From contig NZ_ATVH01000015.1 of NCBI RefSeq assembly GCF_000420625.1, positions 406,182 through 470,181 on the forward strand: a DNA stretch of 64,000 bases. The letters are read 5' to 3'. Below the pieces are notes generated by a model that saw nothing but the letters and a program-made list of their open reading frames with translations, was not told the origin of the DNA and did not search any database. This stretch comes from Fodinicurvata sediminis DSM 21159 (GTDB lineage: Bacteria; Pseudomonadota; Alphaproteobacteria; Kiloniellales; DSM-21159). Position 1 is the first letter of the stretch; every line of letters begins with the position of its first letter. Of this stretch, positions 48,090 through 56,515 are shown piece by piece. A program made the translations under genes and the position numbers.

Positions 48090-49519
48090 GCGTTCTCGCA
48101 CTGGATCAGGGAACGACGAGCACACGTGCTGTCGTCATGGGCGAAGATGGTCAGCCGCGCGTCCTGGTCGCTCGTGAACATCACCAATTCTATCCCCGGT
48201 CCGGTTGGGTGGAACATGACCCCGAGGAGTTGATTGCCTCCCTGCGCAATTGCATCGAGGCAGCGGGCACCTGTTCGGCCATCGGCATCGACAACCAGGG
48301 GGAAAGCTGCCTGGCCTGGGACGGGGACAGCAAGCAGGCCATCTCTCCGGTCATCGTCTGGCAGGACAACCGCACCCAGGACAGGATCGAGCGCCTTCAG
48401 GCGGAGGGTGCAGAAAGCGTGACACTGGAACGTGCCGGTTTGCCGCTCGATTCCTATTTCTCGGCCACGAAGCTGGCCTGGATCCTGGAGAACATTCCCG
48501 AAGCCGCGCATCTGCACCAGAAGGGGCGGCTGCGCCTGGGCACTACGGATGCCTTTTTCCTGGATCGGCTGACGGGACATTTCGTGACCGACATTAGCAC
48601 GGCCTCGCGGACCTCGCTGATGAACCTGGCGACGGGGGCCTGGGACGAAGAGCTTTGCCGCCTGTTCGGTGTGCCCATGGAGTGCCTGCCTCGAATCGTT
48701 TCCTCGACGGGTGATTTCGGTGCCATCGAAACGGAACGGGGTGCCGTGCCCGTCACGGCCAGCATTGTCGACCAGCAGGCGGCGCTTTATGGCCATGGCT
48801 GCCGCACGGCCGGGCATGCCAAGGTGACCTTCGGCACCGGTGCCTTTGCCCTTATGGTGACCGGTGCCGAGATCTTCCGGTCCCCGGAGGAAGGACTGTT
48901 GCCCACCGTAGCCTGGCAGAAGGAGGGCGAAGCTCCGGTCTATGCACTGGACGGCGGAATCTACTGTGCCAGCGCGGCCGTCAACTGGGCGCGCGAGCTG
49001 GGACTGTTTCGGACTGTCGATGAGTTGAACGCCTTCGAAGGCCCCCCTGTCCTGGAAAGAGGGTTGGTTTTCGTGCCGGCCCTGGCCGGCCTGGCCTGTC
49101 CGCATTGGGACCGCGGTGCGCGTGGCCTTTGGGCTGGTCTGTCGCTGGAAACAAGCGGGCTGGACATGGCCCGCGCCGTTCTGGAGGGTGTGGCCTGCCG
49201 CGCGGCCGAGGTTCTGGGGGCCATGCAGGCGCGCCTGCCGATAACGGACGCTCTGTCCATCGATGGGGGAATGGCCAAGAACCCCTGTTTCCGGCAGTTC
49301 CTGGCCGACCTGCTGGAGCGTGACATCGTGCAGGCCGCCAGCAGCGAACTGACCGCGCTGGGGACCTTGCAGCTGGCGGGCGAAGCGTCTGGACAGCTTG
49401 TCAGCTATCAATCGGCCGGCCGCGTGATTGCGCCGGAGACACCCTGTTCCCACCTGTTGCCGCGCTTCCAGCAGGCCGTGGCTTTCACGCAGGCCTGGCC
49501 CGATCGGGCTGAATCCTGA
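48086..49519 (+). CDS. FGGY-family carbohydrate (glycerol-type) kinase
   Basis: A 477-aa kinase. VLALDQGTTSTRAVVMGE is the phosphate-1 motif, HDPEELIASL and PVIVWQDNRTQDRI match glycerol kinase, and GLACPHWDRGARGLWAGLS with IDGGMAKNPCFRQFLADLL form the C-terminal signatures. The glycerol-kinase substrate motif GITNQRET reads IDNQGESCLAW here, with Gly replacing Arg at the position that contacts glycerol. So glycerol itself is not assured, and another polyol is possible. GTG 48086 overlaps the previous stop. It completes a kinase-dehydrogenase pathway. Confidence 0.85.
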   Translation: MSVLALDQGTTSTRAVVMGEDGQPRVLVAREHHQFYPRSGWVEHDPEELIASLRNCIEAAGTCSAIGIDNQGESCLAWDGDSKQAISPVIVWQDNRTQDRIERLQAEGAESVTLERAGLPLDSYFSATKLAWILENIPEAAHLHQKGRLRLGTTDAFFLDRLTGHFVTDISTASRTSLMNLATGAWDEELCRLFGVPMECLPRIVSSTGDFGAIETERGAVPVTASIVDQQAALYGHGCRTAGHAKVTFGTGAFALMVTGAEIFRSPEEGLLPTVAWQKEGEAPVYALDGGIYCASAAVNWARELGLFRTVDELNAFEGPPVLERGLVFVPALAGLACPHWDRGARGLWAGLSLETSGLDMARAVLEGVACRAAEVLGAMQARLPITDALSIDGGMAKNPCFRQFLADLLERDIVQAASSELTALGTLQLAGEASGQLVSYQSAGRVIAPETPCSHLLPRFQQAVAFTQAWPDRAES

Positions 49520-49522
49520 GGG

Positions 49523-50506
49523 TTACAGCCCGTAATACTCCCGAAACCAGACGGTAAGCTGTTCCAGCCCCTTTGACAGGTTGGTGCGCGGGGAAAAGCC
49601 CAGGTCCCGCCGGGCGGCTTCGATATCAGCGAAGGTGGCTTCCATGTCGCCGGGTTGGGCGGGCTGAGGGTCCAGCTGGGCCTTGCGGCTCGTGATGCGT
49701 TCGATCTCGGCGATGAAGTCCATCAGCTCTGTGGGCTGATTGTTGCCGAGATTGTAGAGAGCATAGGGCGGCGCCTTGGCGCCGCCGTCGGATGGCGGGC
49801 GCGTCATGGCCGCTGTGACCCCGGCCACGATGTCATCGATATAGGTGAAGTCCCGTTGTGCCTGGCCGTTGTTGAACAGCTTGATGGAGTGGCCGCGCAG
49901 GACGGCATCGGTAAACAGCCAGGGCGCCATGTCGGGCCGGCCCCAGGGGCCGTAGACCGTGAAGAAGCGCAGGCCCGTGCTGGGAATGCGATAGAGATGG
50001 GCATAGCTGTGCGCCATCAGTTCGTCCGAGCGCTTGGTCGCGGCATAGAGGGAAACCGGCCGGTCGGCGGCTTGGTCTTCGGAAAAGGGCAGTTCGGCAT
50101 CCAGGCCGTAAACCGACGAGGAACTGGCAAAGACGAAGTGTTCCAGATACGGCAGATGACGGGCCAGTTCCTGCATCACCACCTGACCCATCAGGTTGGA
50201 CTGGGCATAGGCATAGGGGTTTTCCAGGGAATAGCGCACCCCGGCCTGTGCGGCCAGATGCACGATCCAGCGTGTTTCAGCGTGGCTGTCCAGCAGGGCC
50301 AGCATGGCCGTGCGGTCCGAAATGTCAGCTTCCAGAAAGGTGAAGCCGGGAGCGTCGGCCAGCCGGGCCAGGCGGTCCTGCTTCAGTTGCGGCGTGTAGT
50401 AGTCGTTCAGGTTGTCGATGCCCAGAACCTGGTAGCCCCGGGCCACCAGATCCAGCGCCACGGCGTTGCCGATGAAGCCGGCGCAACCCGTAAGGATGAC
50501 GGTCAT
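49523..50506 (-). CDS. UDP-glucuronate 4-epimerase-like NDP-sugar epimerase
   Basis: A 327-aa extended short-chain dehydrogenase. It starts MTVILTGCAGFIGNAVALDL (NAD-binding G-AGFIG) and continues GIDNLNDYYTPQLKQDRLAR, which resembles UDP-glucuronate 4-epimerase. The catalytic Y-K pair is in SLYAATKRSDELM, with FASSSSVYG before it and RFFTVYGPWGRPDMA after. It would make UDP-galacturonate or a related sugar for surface polysaccharide. It converges with the FGGY kinase and is preceded by an unrelated stress-type gene. Confidence 0.85.
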   Translation of the reverse strand: MTVILTGCAGFIGNAVALDLVARGYQVLGIDNLNDYYTPQLKQDRLARLADAPGFTFLEADISDRTAMLALLDSHAETRWIVHLAAQAGVRYSLENPYAYAQSNLMGQVVMQELARHLPYLEHFVFASSSSVYGLDAELPFSEDQAADRPVSLYAATKRSDELMAHSYAHLYRIPSTGLRFFTVYGPWGRPDMAPWLFTDAVLRGHSIKLFNNGQAQRDFTYIDDIVAGVTAAMTRPPSDGGAKAPPYALYNLGNNQPTELMDFIAEIERITSRKAQLDPQPAQPGDMEATFADIEAARRDLGFSPRTNLSKGLEQLTVWFREYYGL

Positions 50507-50536
50507 CTGTTACGCCTTTCCCAGGTTGAGCGCTCG

Positions 50537-51040
50537 TCAGGTGCGGGTGTGCAGGTGCACGTCTTCGGCACCGTGTGCCGTCAGGATCTTCCTGGCGGTG
50601 TCCTGCCGTTCCTCGCTGTCGGCATAGACCCACAGCAGGACGGCGCCCTGTTCCAGGGCGCGCGCGAATTCCTCTGTCCGCGGTGTGGCCTCCACCTGTT
50701 CCAGGAACTCCTTGGCGGCCATGCCGGCCACACCGGCGCCAACGGCCGTGGCGATGGCCGCGCCCAGTGGGCCCGTGGCCACGGCGATGAAGCCGGCCGC
50801 GGTCAGGGGACCTACATACTTCGTTTCACCGACCAGGCTGGAGAGCCGTTCATGCCAGGGCGTTTCTTCGTCTTCCAGGGCCGTATCGATGGACTGATGG
50901 GAATCCAGTACGGACAGATCGGCATGCTCGAATCCGGCCTCCTGCAGGGCTTCAACGGCTTTGGCGAAGTTCTTGCGCTTGGCGAAGCGTCCGACGATCT
51001 CGGTAACGGGTTTCTTCTCGGGGCTTTCCGTATCGCTCAC
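50537..51040 (-). CDS. Hypothetical protein with glycine-zipper helix
   Basis: 167 aa. The N-terminal half (VGRFAKRKNFAKAVEALQEA, GFEHADLSVLDSH) looks like the ferredoxin-like YflT/general-stress-17M fold. A central glycine/alanine-rich stretch (AAIATAVGAGVAGMAAKEF, about residues 92-110) could insert in or lie on a membrane, and the C-terminal half repeats a small alpha/beta unit (AVLLWVYADSEERQDTAR). Function unknown. Proteins of this layout occur widely in alphaproteobacteria. Transcribed toward the epimerase gene, 30 bases away. Confidence 0.7.
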   Translation of the reverse strand: MSDTESPEKKPVTEIVGRFAKRKNFAKAVEALQEAGFEHADLSVLDSHQSIDTALEDEETPWHERLSSLVGETKYVGPLTAAGFIAVATGPLGAAIATAVGAGVAGMAAKEFLEQVEATPRTEEFARALEQGAVLLWVYADSEERQDTARKILTAHGAEDVHLHTRT

Positions 51041-51212
51041 GCGGGCGGTCCTTCCGTGCTACTGGTTGCCTGATGTCCGGTGCAGTCTTGCCGCGCTGCG
51101 TGCGGCAGTGCAAGGGGCTTTCTTGAACAGGAAGGTGGCGGGTTTGCGGTTGAGCGGCTTCGGGGCGCTGTTCTATTTTGCCTCCTTTTCGTGACAGCGG
51201 GGTGGAAAGTCC

Positions 51213-52247
51213 ATGAGCGGTCTGCAGGAATTCATCAAGGCAATGCCCAAGGTCGAGCTGCATCTTCATATCGAGGGCAGCCTCGAGCCGCCGATGATGT
51301 TCGAGCTGGCGCGGCGCAACGGCGTCGAAATTCCCTATGGCAGCGTGGAGGAGATCGAGCAGGCTTTCCGGCGCGGCGCCCGCTTCGAGAACCTGCAGGA
51401 TTTCCTGGATCTTTACTACGCCGGCATGTCCGTCCTGAAGACAGAAGCCGATTTCCACGACCTGACCCTTGCCTATCTGGAACGCTCTGCTAAGCAGAAC
51501 GTGGTGCATGCCGAGATCTTCTTCGACCCCCAGGCCCATACTGATCGCGGCGTGCCCTTCGAGACCGTGATCCATGGCATCACGCGGGCAATGGATGCGG
51601 CCGAAGAACGCTGGGGCATCACATCGCAGTTGATCATGTGCTTCCTGCGGCATCTGGACGAGGACGCCGCCTTCGCCACGCTGCGCGAAAGCCTGCTCTA
51701 CAAGGACAGGATCCTGGGGGTCGGGCTCGACAGTGGCGAGCAGGGCAATCCGCCTTCGAAGTTCCAGCGGGTCTTTGCCGAAGCGCGCAGCCAAGGCTTC
51801 CAGGTCGCCGTGGCCCATGCCGGCGAGGAGGGGCCGCCGGAGTACGTGCGCGAGGCGCTGGACCTGCTTCACGTGGACCGCCTGGATCACGGTAATCGCG
51901 CCCTGGAAGACAGTGAACTGGTCGAGCGCCTGGTCGCCAGCGGCATGGCGCTCACCGTCTGTCCCTTGAGCAACTACAAGCTCTGCGTCGTCGAGGACCT
52001 GAAGCAGCATCCCCTGAAGGTCATGCTGGAGCGCGGCCTGAAGGCGACAATGAACTCGGACGATCCCTCTTACTTCGATGGCTATGTCAGCGAGAACTAC
52101 CTGGCCGTGAGCGAAGCACTGGACCTCGACCGCGAGGATATCCTGACCCTGGCCCGCAACGGGATCGAGGCCAGCTTCGTCACACCCGAGCGCAAGAAAA
52201 GCCTGCAGCGACAGCTGGAGGACTACGCCGCGGCGGCAGTCGCATAG
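51213..52247 (+). CDS. Adenine deaminase (adenosine deaminase-like family)
   Basis: A 344-aa TIM-barrel hydrolase. Zinc ligands are VELHLHIEGS, AHAGEEG, RLDHGNRA and MNSDDPSYF. Features of the adenine-specific branch are seen: FFDPQAHTDRGV, LDSGEQGNPPSKF and CPLSNYKLCVVEDLKQHP. I therefore favour conversion of adenine to hypoxanthine over adenosine deamination. The start ATG 51213 lies after a GGGTGGAAA ribosome-binding site. It could supply the same salvage route as the purine permease at 29322, though the genes are not linked. Confidence 0.85.
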   Translation: MSGLQEFIKAMPKVELHLHIEGSLEPPMMFELARRNGVEIPYGSVEEIEQAFRRGARFENLQDFLDLYYAGMSVLKTEADFHDLTLAYLERSAKQNVVHAEIFFDPQAHTDRGVPFETVIHGITRAMDAAEERWGITSQLIMCFLRHLDEDAAFATLRESLLYKDRILGVGLDSGEQGNPPSKFQRVFAEARSQGFQVAVAHAGEEGPPEYVREALDLLHVDRLDHGNRALEDSELVERLVASGMALTVCPLSNYKLCVVEDLKQHPLKVMLERGLKATMNSDDPSYFDGYVSENYLAVSEALDLDREDILTLARNGIEASFVTPERKKSLQRQLEDYAAAAVA

Positions 52248-52255
52248 GCGGGGGC

Positions 52256-53152
52256 TCAGGCCGGGGCGTTGGTGGTCTTGCGAGCTAAGTCGACAAAGCC
52301 CTGTATATAACGGGTCTCCAGGTCCTCGTCCCGCAGTCCAATGTGAATGCTCTTGTCGATGCCCTCTGGGCCAAGGCGCAGGGTGTGCAGGCCATTTCCC
52401 CAGGGCATCTCGCGGATCAGCCAATCCGGTATCGCGCTGACACCGCGGCCCGTTGCCACCATCTGCAGCATCAGTTCCGTGGTCTCCACACTCCTGTGGC
52501 GCTTTGGCAGACAGCCGGCCGGGACCAGGAAACGCGTGAAGACATCCAGCCGCTCAGGCGTTACGGGGTAAGTGATCAGGGTCTCGCCGTTCAGGTCCGA
52601 GGGCGTAGCGACACGCTTGTCAGCCAATGGGTGTCCGGAGGGCACGGCCAGGACCATTTCGTAGTCGAAGACGGGCAGGTAGGCCAGCCCGGGCCGTTCG
52701 ATGGGGTCGGGCGTGATCAGCAGATCGATTTCATGCCCCAGCAAGGCCCCGAGCCCGCCGAAACGGAATGCACTGGTTACATCCAGGTCCACGGCGGGCC
52801 AGGCCTGCAGGTAGGGATTCACCACCCGCATGAGCCACTGGTGACAGGGATGGCACTCCATGCCGATGCGGAGGACACCGCCACGGCCCGAGGCAAAGTC
52901 CTCAAGCGCCGTTTCCGCATGTTCGATCTGGGGCAGGACGCGCTCGGCCAGTGCCAGGAGGTAACTGCCTGCACGGGTCAGCCGTATGCTGCGTCCCTCC
53001 CTCTGCCAGACGGATACGCCAAAACGCTGCTCGAAACGGCGCATGGCGTGGCTGACGGCCGATTGGCTGAGACACAAGCGGTCGGCCGCGGTGGTGAGGC
53101 TGCCGCTGCGGTTGACTTCACGGATGATGGCAAGGTGTTGAAGGTCAATCAT
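52256..53152 (-). CDS. metR: LysR-family regulator, MetR-like
   Basis: About 298 aa from ATG 53152 (MIDLQHLAIIREVN); an ATG four codons earlier (53164) is open but overlaps a palindrome. The LysR helix-turn-helix is SLTTAADRLCLSQSAVSHAM with RRFEQRFGVSVWQR. The effector domain has IGMECHPCHQWLMRVV, DLLITPDPIERPGL and SVETTELMLQMVATGRGVSAIP, matching MetR closely. MetR senses homocysteine and activates metE, and here it is divergent from metE. The start choice is supported by a dyad just upstream. Confidence 0.88.
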   Translation of the reverse strand: MIDLQHLAIIREVNRSGSLTTAADRLCLSQSAVSHAMRRFEQRFGVSVWQREGRSIRLTRAGSYLLALAERVLPQIEHAETALEDFASGRGGVLRIGMECHPCHQWLMRVVNPYLQAWPAVDLDVTSAFRFGGLGALLGHEIDLLITPDPIERPGLAYLPVFDYEMVLAVPSGHPLADKRVATPSDLNGETLITYPVTPERLDVFTRFLVPAGCLPKRHRSVETTELMLQMVATGRGVSAIPDWLIREMPWGNGLHTLRLGPEGIDKSIHIGLRDEDLETRYIQGFVDLARKTTNAPA

Positions 53153-53157
53153 GATGC

Positions 53158-53172
53158 ATGACATAATGTCAT
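53158..53172. promoter_or_regulatory. LysR-type dyad (ATGACAT-A-ATGTCAT)
   Basis: A perfect 15-base palindrome that contains the LysR T-N11-A pattern, located between the MetR-like regulator and metE. It overlaps the more distal of the two possible regulator starts, which favours the ATG at 53152 and suggests autoregulation. Confidence 0.6.
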
Positions 53173-53253
53173 TTATTCATGAGAACAATACATTTTTTGT
53201 CATGTTTTATCAGCGTTAAGGTCCTTCCATGAACAACACGGAAGGATGAGACG

Positions 53254-55548
53254 ATGGTTTACACGGCAAATCTGGGTTTTCCTCGCATTGGCAGTGGTCG
53301 TGAACTGAAGAAGGCGACGGAAAGCTTCTGGAAAGGTGATCTGACGGAAGAGCAACTGCGCGCGGAAGCCAGGCGCCTGCGCGCGGCCAACTGGCAGCTG
53401 CAAAGGCAGAACGGAGTGGATTTCATCCCCTCCAATGACTTCTCGCTCTACGACCAGGTGCTGGACACCAGCGTCATGGTCGGGGCTATCCCCGAGATTT
53501 ACGGCTGGAACGGCGGACCTGTGTCCCTGGAGACCTACTTCGCCATGGCCCGGGGAACCCGTGGCCGCGCCGAAGGCGACCTGCCGGCCCTGGAGATGAC
53601 CAAGTGGTTCGACACCAACTATCACTACCTGGTTCCCGAATTCACGCAGGAACAATCCTTCACGCTGGCCTCGACCAAGCCGGTCGACGAGTTCCTCGAG
53701 GCGCAGGCCCTGGGACTCCAGACGCGTCCGGTCCTGTTGGGTCCGGTCAGCTACCTGCTGCTGGGCAAGTGCGTGGGCGAGGACTTTGACCCCCTGACTC
53801 TGCTGCCGCGCCTGCTGCCGGTTTACGGCGAGGTCCTGCGTCGCCTGGCCGAGGCCGGTGCGGACTGGGTTCAACTGGACGAGCCCTGCCTGGCCCTGGA
53901 TCTCACCGAAACGACACAAGCTGCGCTGAAACAGGCCTATTCCTACCTGGCCGAGGCCTCAGGCAGTCTCAAGGTCATGCTGACCAGCTATTTCGGCGGT
54001 CTGGGTGACAACCTGGAAACCACTCTGCAATTGCCCGTTTCCGGCGTGCATCTGGATCTCGTGCGGGCCCCGGACCAGCTTGACAGGGTGCTTTCATCGG
54101 CGCCCGGGCATCTGACACTGTCGCTGGGTGTGGTCGATGGACGCAATGTCTGGCGGAGCGATCTGGAATCCATTCTGGAACGCATCGCGCCCGTGGTGGA
54201 GGCGCGTGGTGCGGACAGGCTGGTGATTGCGCCTTCCTGCTCGCTGCTGCACGTTCCCATCGACCTGGAGCTGGAAACGGAACTGGATCCGGACCTGAAG
54301 TCCTGGCTGGCCTTTGCGGTCCAGAAGGTGGAAGAGGTCTCCGTGCTGGGCCGGGCCCTCAACGAAGGCCGTGCAGCGGTCACAGCACCCCTGGAATCTT
54401 CTGAGCGCGCGGTGGAGGCCCGCCGCACTTCCCCGAAGATCCATGATGCGGCGGTGGAAACACGCCTTCAGTGCATCACACGGGATATGGCCAGGCGCAC
54501 CAGCGATCATGCCGAGCGGCGCGTGGTCCAGCAGCAGAACCTGAAGCTGCCGGACTTCCCGACAACCACCATCGGCTCCTTTCCCCAGACCGAGGAGATC
54601 CGCAAGGCCCGTGCCGCTTTCACAAAGGGCCGCATGTCTTCTGCGGATTACCAGAGCTTCCTGAAACGCGAAACGGAAGCCGCCGTACGCCGGCAGGAGG
54701 AGATTGGCCTGGACGTGCTGGTGCATGGGGAGTTCGAACGCAATGACATGGTGCAGTATTTCGGCGAGCAGCTTTCGGGCTTTGCCTTTACCCGCCACGG
54801 CTGGGTGCAGTCTTTCGGAACACGATATGTGCGGCCGCCCATCCTGTACGGCGATGTCTCGCGCCCCGCGCCAATGACCGTGGAGATGACGGCCTATGCC
54901 CAGTCACTGACGGAACGGCCGGTCAAGGGCATGCTGACGGGACCGGTGACACTGCTGCAGTGGTCCTTCGTGCGCGACGACCAGCCGCGCGAGCGGACCT
55001 GTCGGCAGATCGCACTGGCCCTGCGGGACGAGGTCGCCGACCTGGAGCAGGCGGGCATTCGTGTGATCCAGATCGACGAGCCGGCCTTCCGCGAAGGTCT
55101 TCCGTTGCGGCGAGCCCATTGGCGCCGCTATCTGGACTGGGCCGTGGAATGCTTCCGGCTTGCCGCCTCGGTGGTCTCGGACGAGACGCAGATCCATACC
55201 CACATGTGCTATTCGGAGTTCAACGACATCATGGACGCCATTGCCGCCATGGACGCCGACGTGATCTCCATCGAGACGGCACGTTCGAAGATGGAGTTGC
55301 TGGAGGCCTTCACGACCTTCCGCTATCCCAACGAGATCGGCCCCGGCGTCTATGACATCCATGCGCCGCGCTGTCCCGAGGCCCGGGAGATGACGGAGTT
55401 GCTCCGGGAGGCCTCGAAGCGCCTTGATGCACGACAGATCTGGGTCAATCCCGATTGTGGATTGAAGACGCGCAGTTGGGAGGAGGTGAGCCCGGCGCTG
55501 GCCAACATGGTTGCGGCCGCACGCGATCTCCGCGCCCAGGCGGCCTGA
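53254..55548 (+). CDS. metE: 5-methyltetrahydropteroyltriglutamate--homocysteine methyltransferase
   Basis: The 764-aa cobalamin-independent methionine synthase, which transfers the methyl group of methyltetrahydrofolate-polyglutamate to homocysteine. Both barrel halves are complete. N-terminal: LGFPRIGSGRELKKATESFW, MTKWFDTNYHYLVPEF. C-terminal: TTTIGSFPQTEEIRKAR, VHGEFERNDMVQYF, the zinc ligands in IHTHMCYSEFNDIM (His and Cys) and WVNPDCGLKTR (Cys). It is divergent from the MetR-like gene, and no cobalamin riboswitch is visible upstream. GGAAGGATGAGACG supplies the ribosome-binding site. Confidence 0.97.
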   Translation: MVYTANLGFPRIGSGRELKKATESFWKGDLTEEQLRAEARRLRAANWQLQRQNGVDFIPSNDFSLYDQVLDTSVMVGAIPEIYGWNGGPVSLETYFAMARGTRGRAEGDLPALEMTKWFDTNYHYLVPEFTQEQSFTLASTKPVDEFLEAQALGLQTRPVLLGPVSYLLLGKCVGEDFDPLTLLPRLLPVYGEVLRRLAEAGADWVQLDEPCLALDLTETTQAALKQAYSYLAEASGSLKVMLTSYFGGLGDNLETTLQLPVSGVHLDLVRAPDQLDRVLSSAPGHLTLSLGVVDGRNVWRSDLESILERIAPVVEARGADRLVIAPSCSLLHVPIDLELETELDPDLKSWLAFAVQKVEEVSVLGRALNEGRAAVTAPLESSERAVEARRTSPKIHDAAVETRLQCITRDMARRTSDHAERRVVQQQNLKLPDFPTTTIGSFPQTEEIRKARAAFTKGRMSSADYQSFLKRETEAAVRRQEEIGLDVLVHGEFERNDMVQYFGEQLSGFAFTRHGWVQSFGTRYVRPPILYGDVSRPAPMTVEMTAYAQSLTERPVKGMLTGPVTLLQWSFVRDDQPRERTCRQIALALRDEVADLEQAGIRVIQIDEPAFREGLPLRRAHWRRYLDWAVECFRLAASVVSDETQIHTHMCYSEFNDIMDAIAAMDADVISIETARSKMELLEAFTTFRYPNEIGPGVYDIHAPRCPEAREMTELLREASKRLDARQIWVNPDCGLKTRSWEEVSPALANMVAAARDLRAQAA

Positions 55549-55555
55549 TCCTGTC

Positions 55556-55588
55556 CTGCCCCTCGCTGCAGTAGGCCGCGAGGGGCAG
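55556..55588 (+). terminator. Hairpin after metE
   Basis: CTGCCCCTCGC/GCGAGGGGCAG, perfect 11-bp arms with an 11-base loop, eight bases after the metE stop. No T-run follows, so it may act with Rho or as an mRNA end stabiliser. Confidence 0.6.
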
Positions 55589-55758
55589 AGCCTGCTGCCG
55601 CCGGTGTTGGTCCGGCTGCACCTCTGCAGGCTCAGACCTGATCGCGTCTGCGCCGCCGTGTCGCAGGGATCCGGGGTGTACTGCAGCACAAAAGATGTAT
55701 ATACTATACTACTTATATTAAGCCGTACCTCACGGCTATGGCAGTAGGAAAGGAGACA

Positions 55759-56124
55759 ATGCCGATGTGGATGATTTATCCGGTTGCCTGGCCAGAGGAT
55801 TCGCGCTGGCAGGGGCGCGCTATCTGGGATCGGGTCATTGTGCGCGCCCCTTCCGCTGCCATGGCACGGGTGAAGGCTGCAAAGCTCGATCGGCCGAAGG
55901 AAGAACGCAGAATGGGCAACGAAACCCTTTGCTTTCGCAGCGGCCTGGAGGATGAGCGCCTCTATTGGGTGCGCCGTCTGAAGGAAGACGAGGCCCAGGT
56001 TTATCTGGACACGGAGACAGCACCACAGGTCAGTGACGTCTTTGCCGCCCGGCCCAGGTTGACAGGTCGGCACGCCCAAACAGGACAGGAGGTTCAGAAT
56101 GGCAACGCTGCTGCTGACAGATAA
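55759..56124 (+). CDS. Hypothetical 121-aa protein
   Basis: From ATG 55759, which has AGGAAAGGAG as ribosome-binding site; an earlier ATG (55738) lacks one. The protein starts MPMWMIYPVAWPEDSRWQGR and is charged, with RAPSAAMARVKAAKLDRPK and a segment LEDERLYWVRRLKEDE. No signal peptide, membrane segment or known domain is visible. Its end overlaps the pseudo-receiver gene by 26 bases. Being first in the chemosensory-like cluster, it may be a partner of those proteins, but no function can be assigned. The upstream 60 bases (55680-55735) are unusually AT-rich and likely hold a promoter. Confidence 0.65.
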   Translation: MPMWMIYPVAWPEDSRWQGRAIWDRVIVRAPSAAMARVKAAKLDRPKEERRMGNETLCFRSGLEDERLYWVRRLKEDEAQVYLDTETAPQVSDVFAARPRLTGRHAQTGQEVQNGNAAADR

Positions 56125-56515
56125 TGAGACATCCTTTCGTCAGGCGTTGGCCAAACGACTGGAGGAGGCAGGCTACGAAGTGCTTCAGGCAGGCGGTGGG
56201 CAGGAGGCCTTGGATCTTTACCGAAGGCATAGGGTAGAAGCCGTGATCACGGCTGTGCTGATGCCGGATCGGGATGGCATAGAGGTGATCCAGGAAATCC
56301 TTGGTCGGGGACAGGCAACACCCGTGCTGGCCATGTCTGGCGGTTGTGCGCTTTGCGGCCTGGATATCGGAAAGCTGGCCCAGCGTATTGGCGCTCGGAG
56401 GGTTCTGGAGAAGCCCTTTACGGCAGACGTCCTGTTGCAAGCGCTGGAGGATATACTGGGTCCTGGCAGCCGAGGCATTCCGTCATCGCGTGGGGAGGCG
56501 AGGCATGCCGCCTGA
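56099..56515 (+). CDS. Receiver-like protein lacking the phosphoacceptor Asp
   Basis: A 138-aa single-domain response-regulator fold. [20 protein letters not shown] corresponds to the acidic-pair helix, and [10 protein letters not shown] to the conserved Lys loop, with LAMSGG at the Thr/Ser position. Where receivers have the phosphorylated Asp (VITDxxMPxxDG) this one reads [13 protein letters not shown]: Ala replaces Asp. The first acidic motif is also reduced (TDNE). It is therefore probably a phosphorylation-independent pseudo-receiver. It starts after ACAGGAGG and its stop overlaps the chemoreceptor start. Confidence 0.85.
   Translation: MATLLLTDNETSFRQALAKRLEEAGYEVLQAGGGQEALDLYRRHRVEAVITAVLMPDRDGIEVIQEILGRGQATPVLAMSGGCALCGLDIGKLAQRIGARRVLEKPFTADVLLQALEDILGPGSRGIPSSRGEARHAA

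Noticed and set aside
53165..53253. Cobalamin or SAM riboswitch upstream of metE
   Set aside because: The region is under 100 bases and shows no B12-box or SAM aptamer; regulation by the LysR protein is the better explanation.
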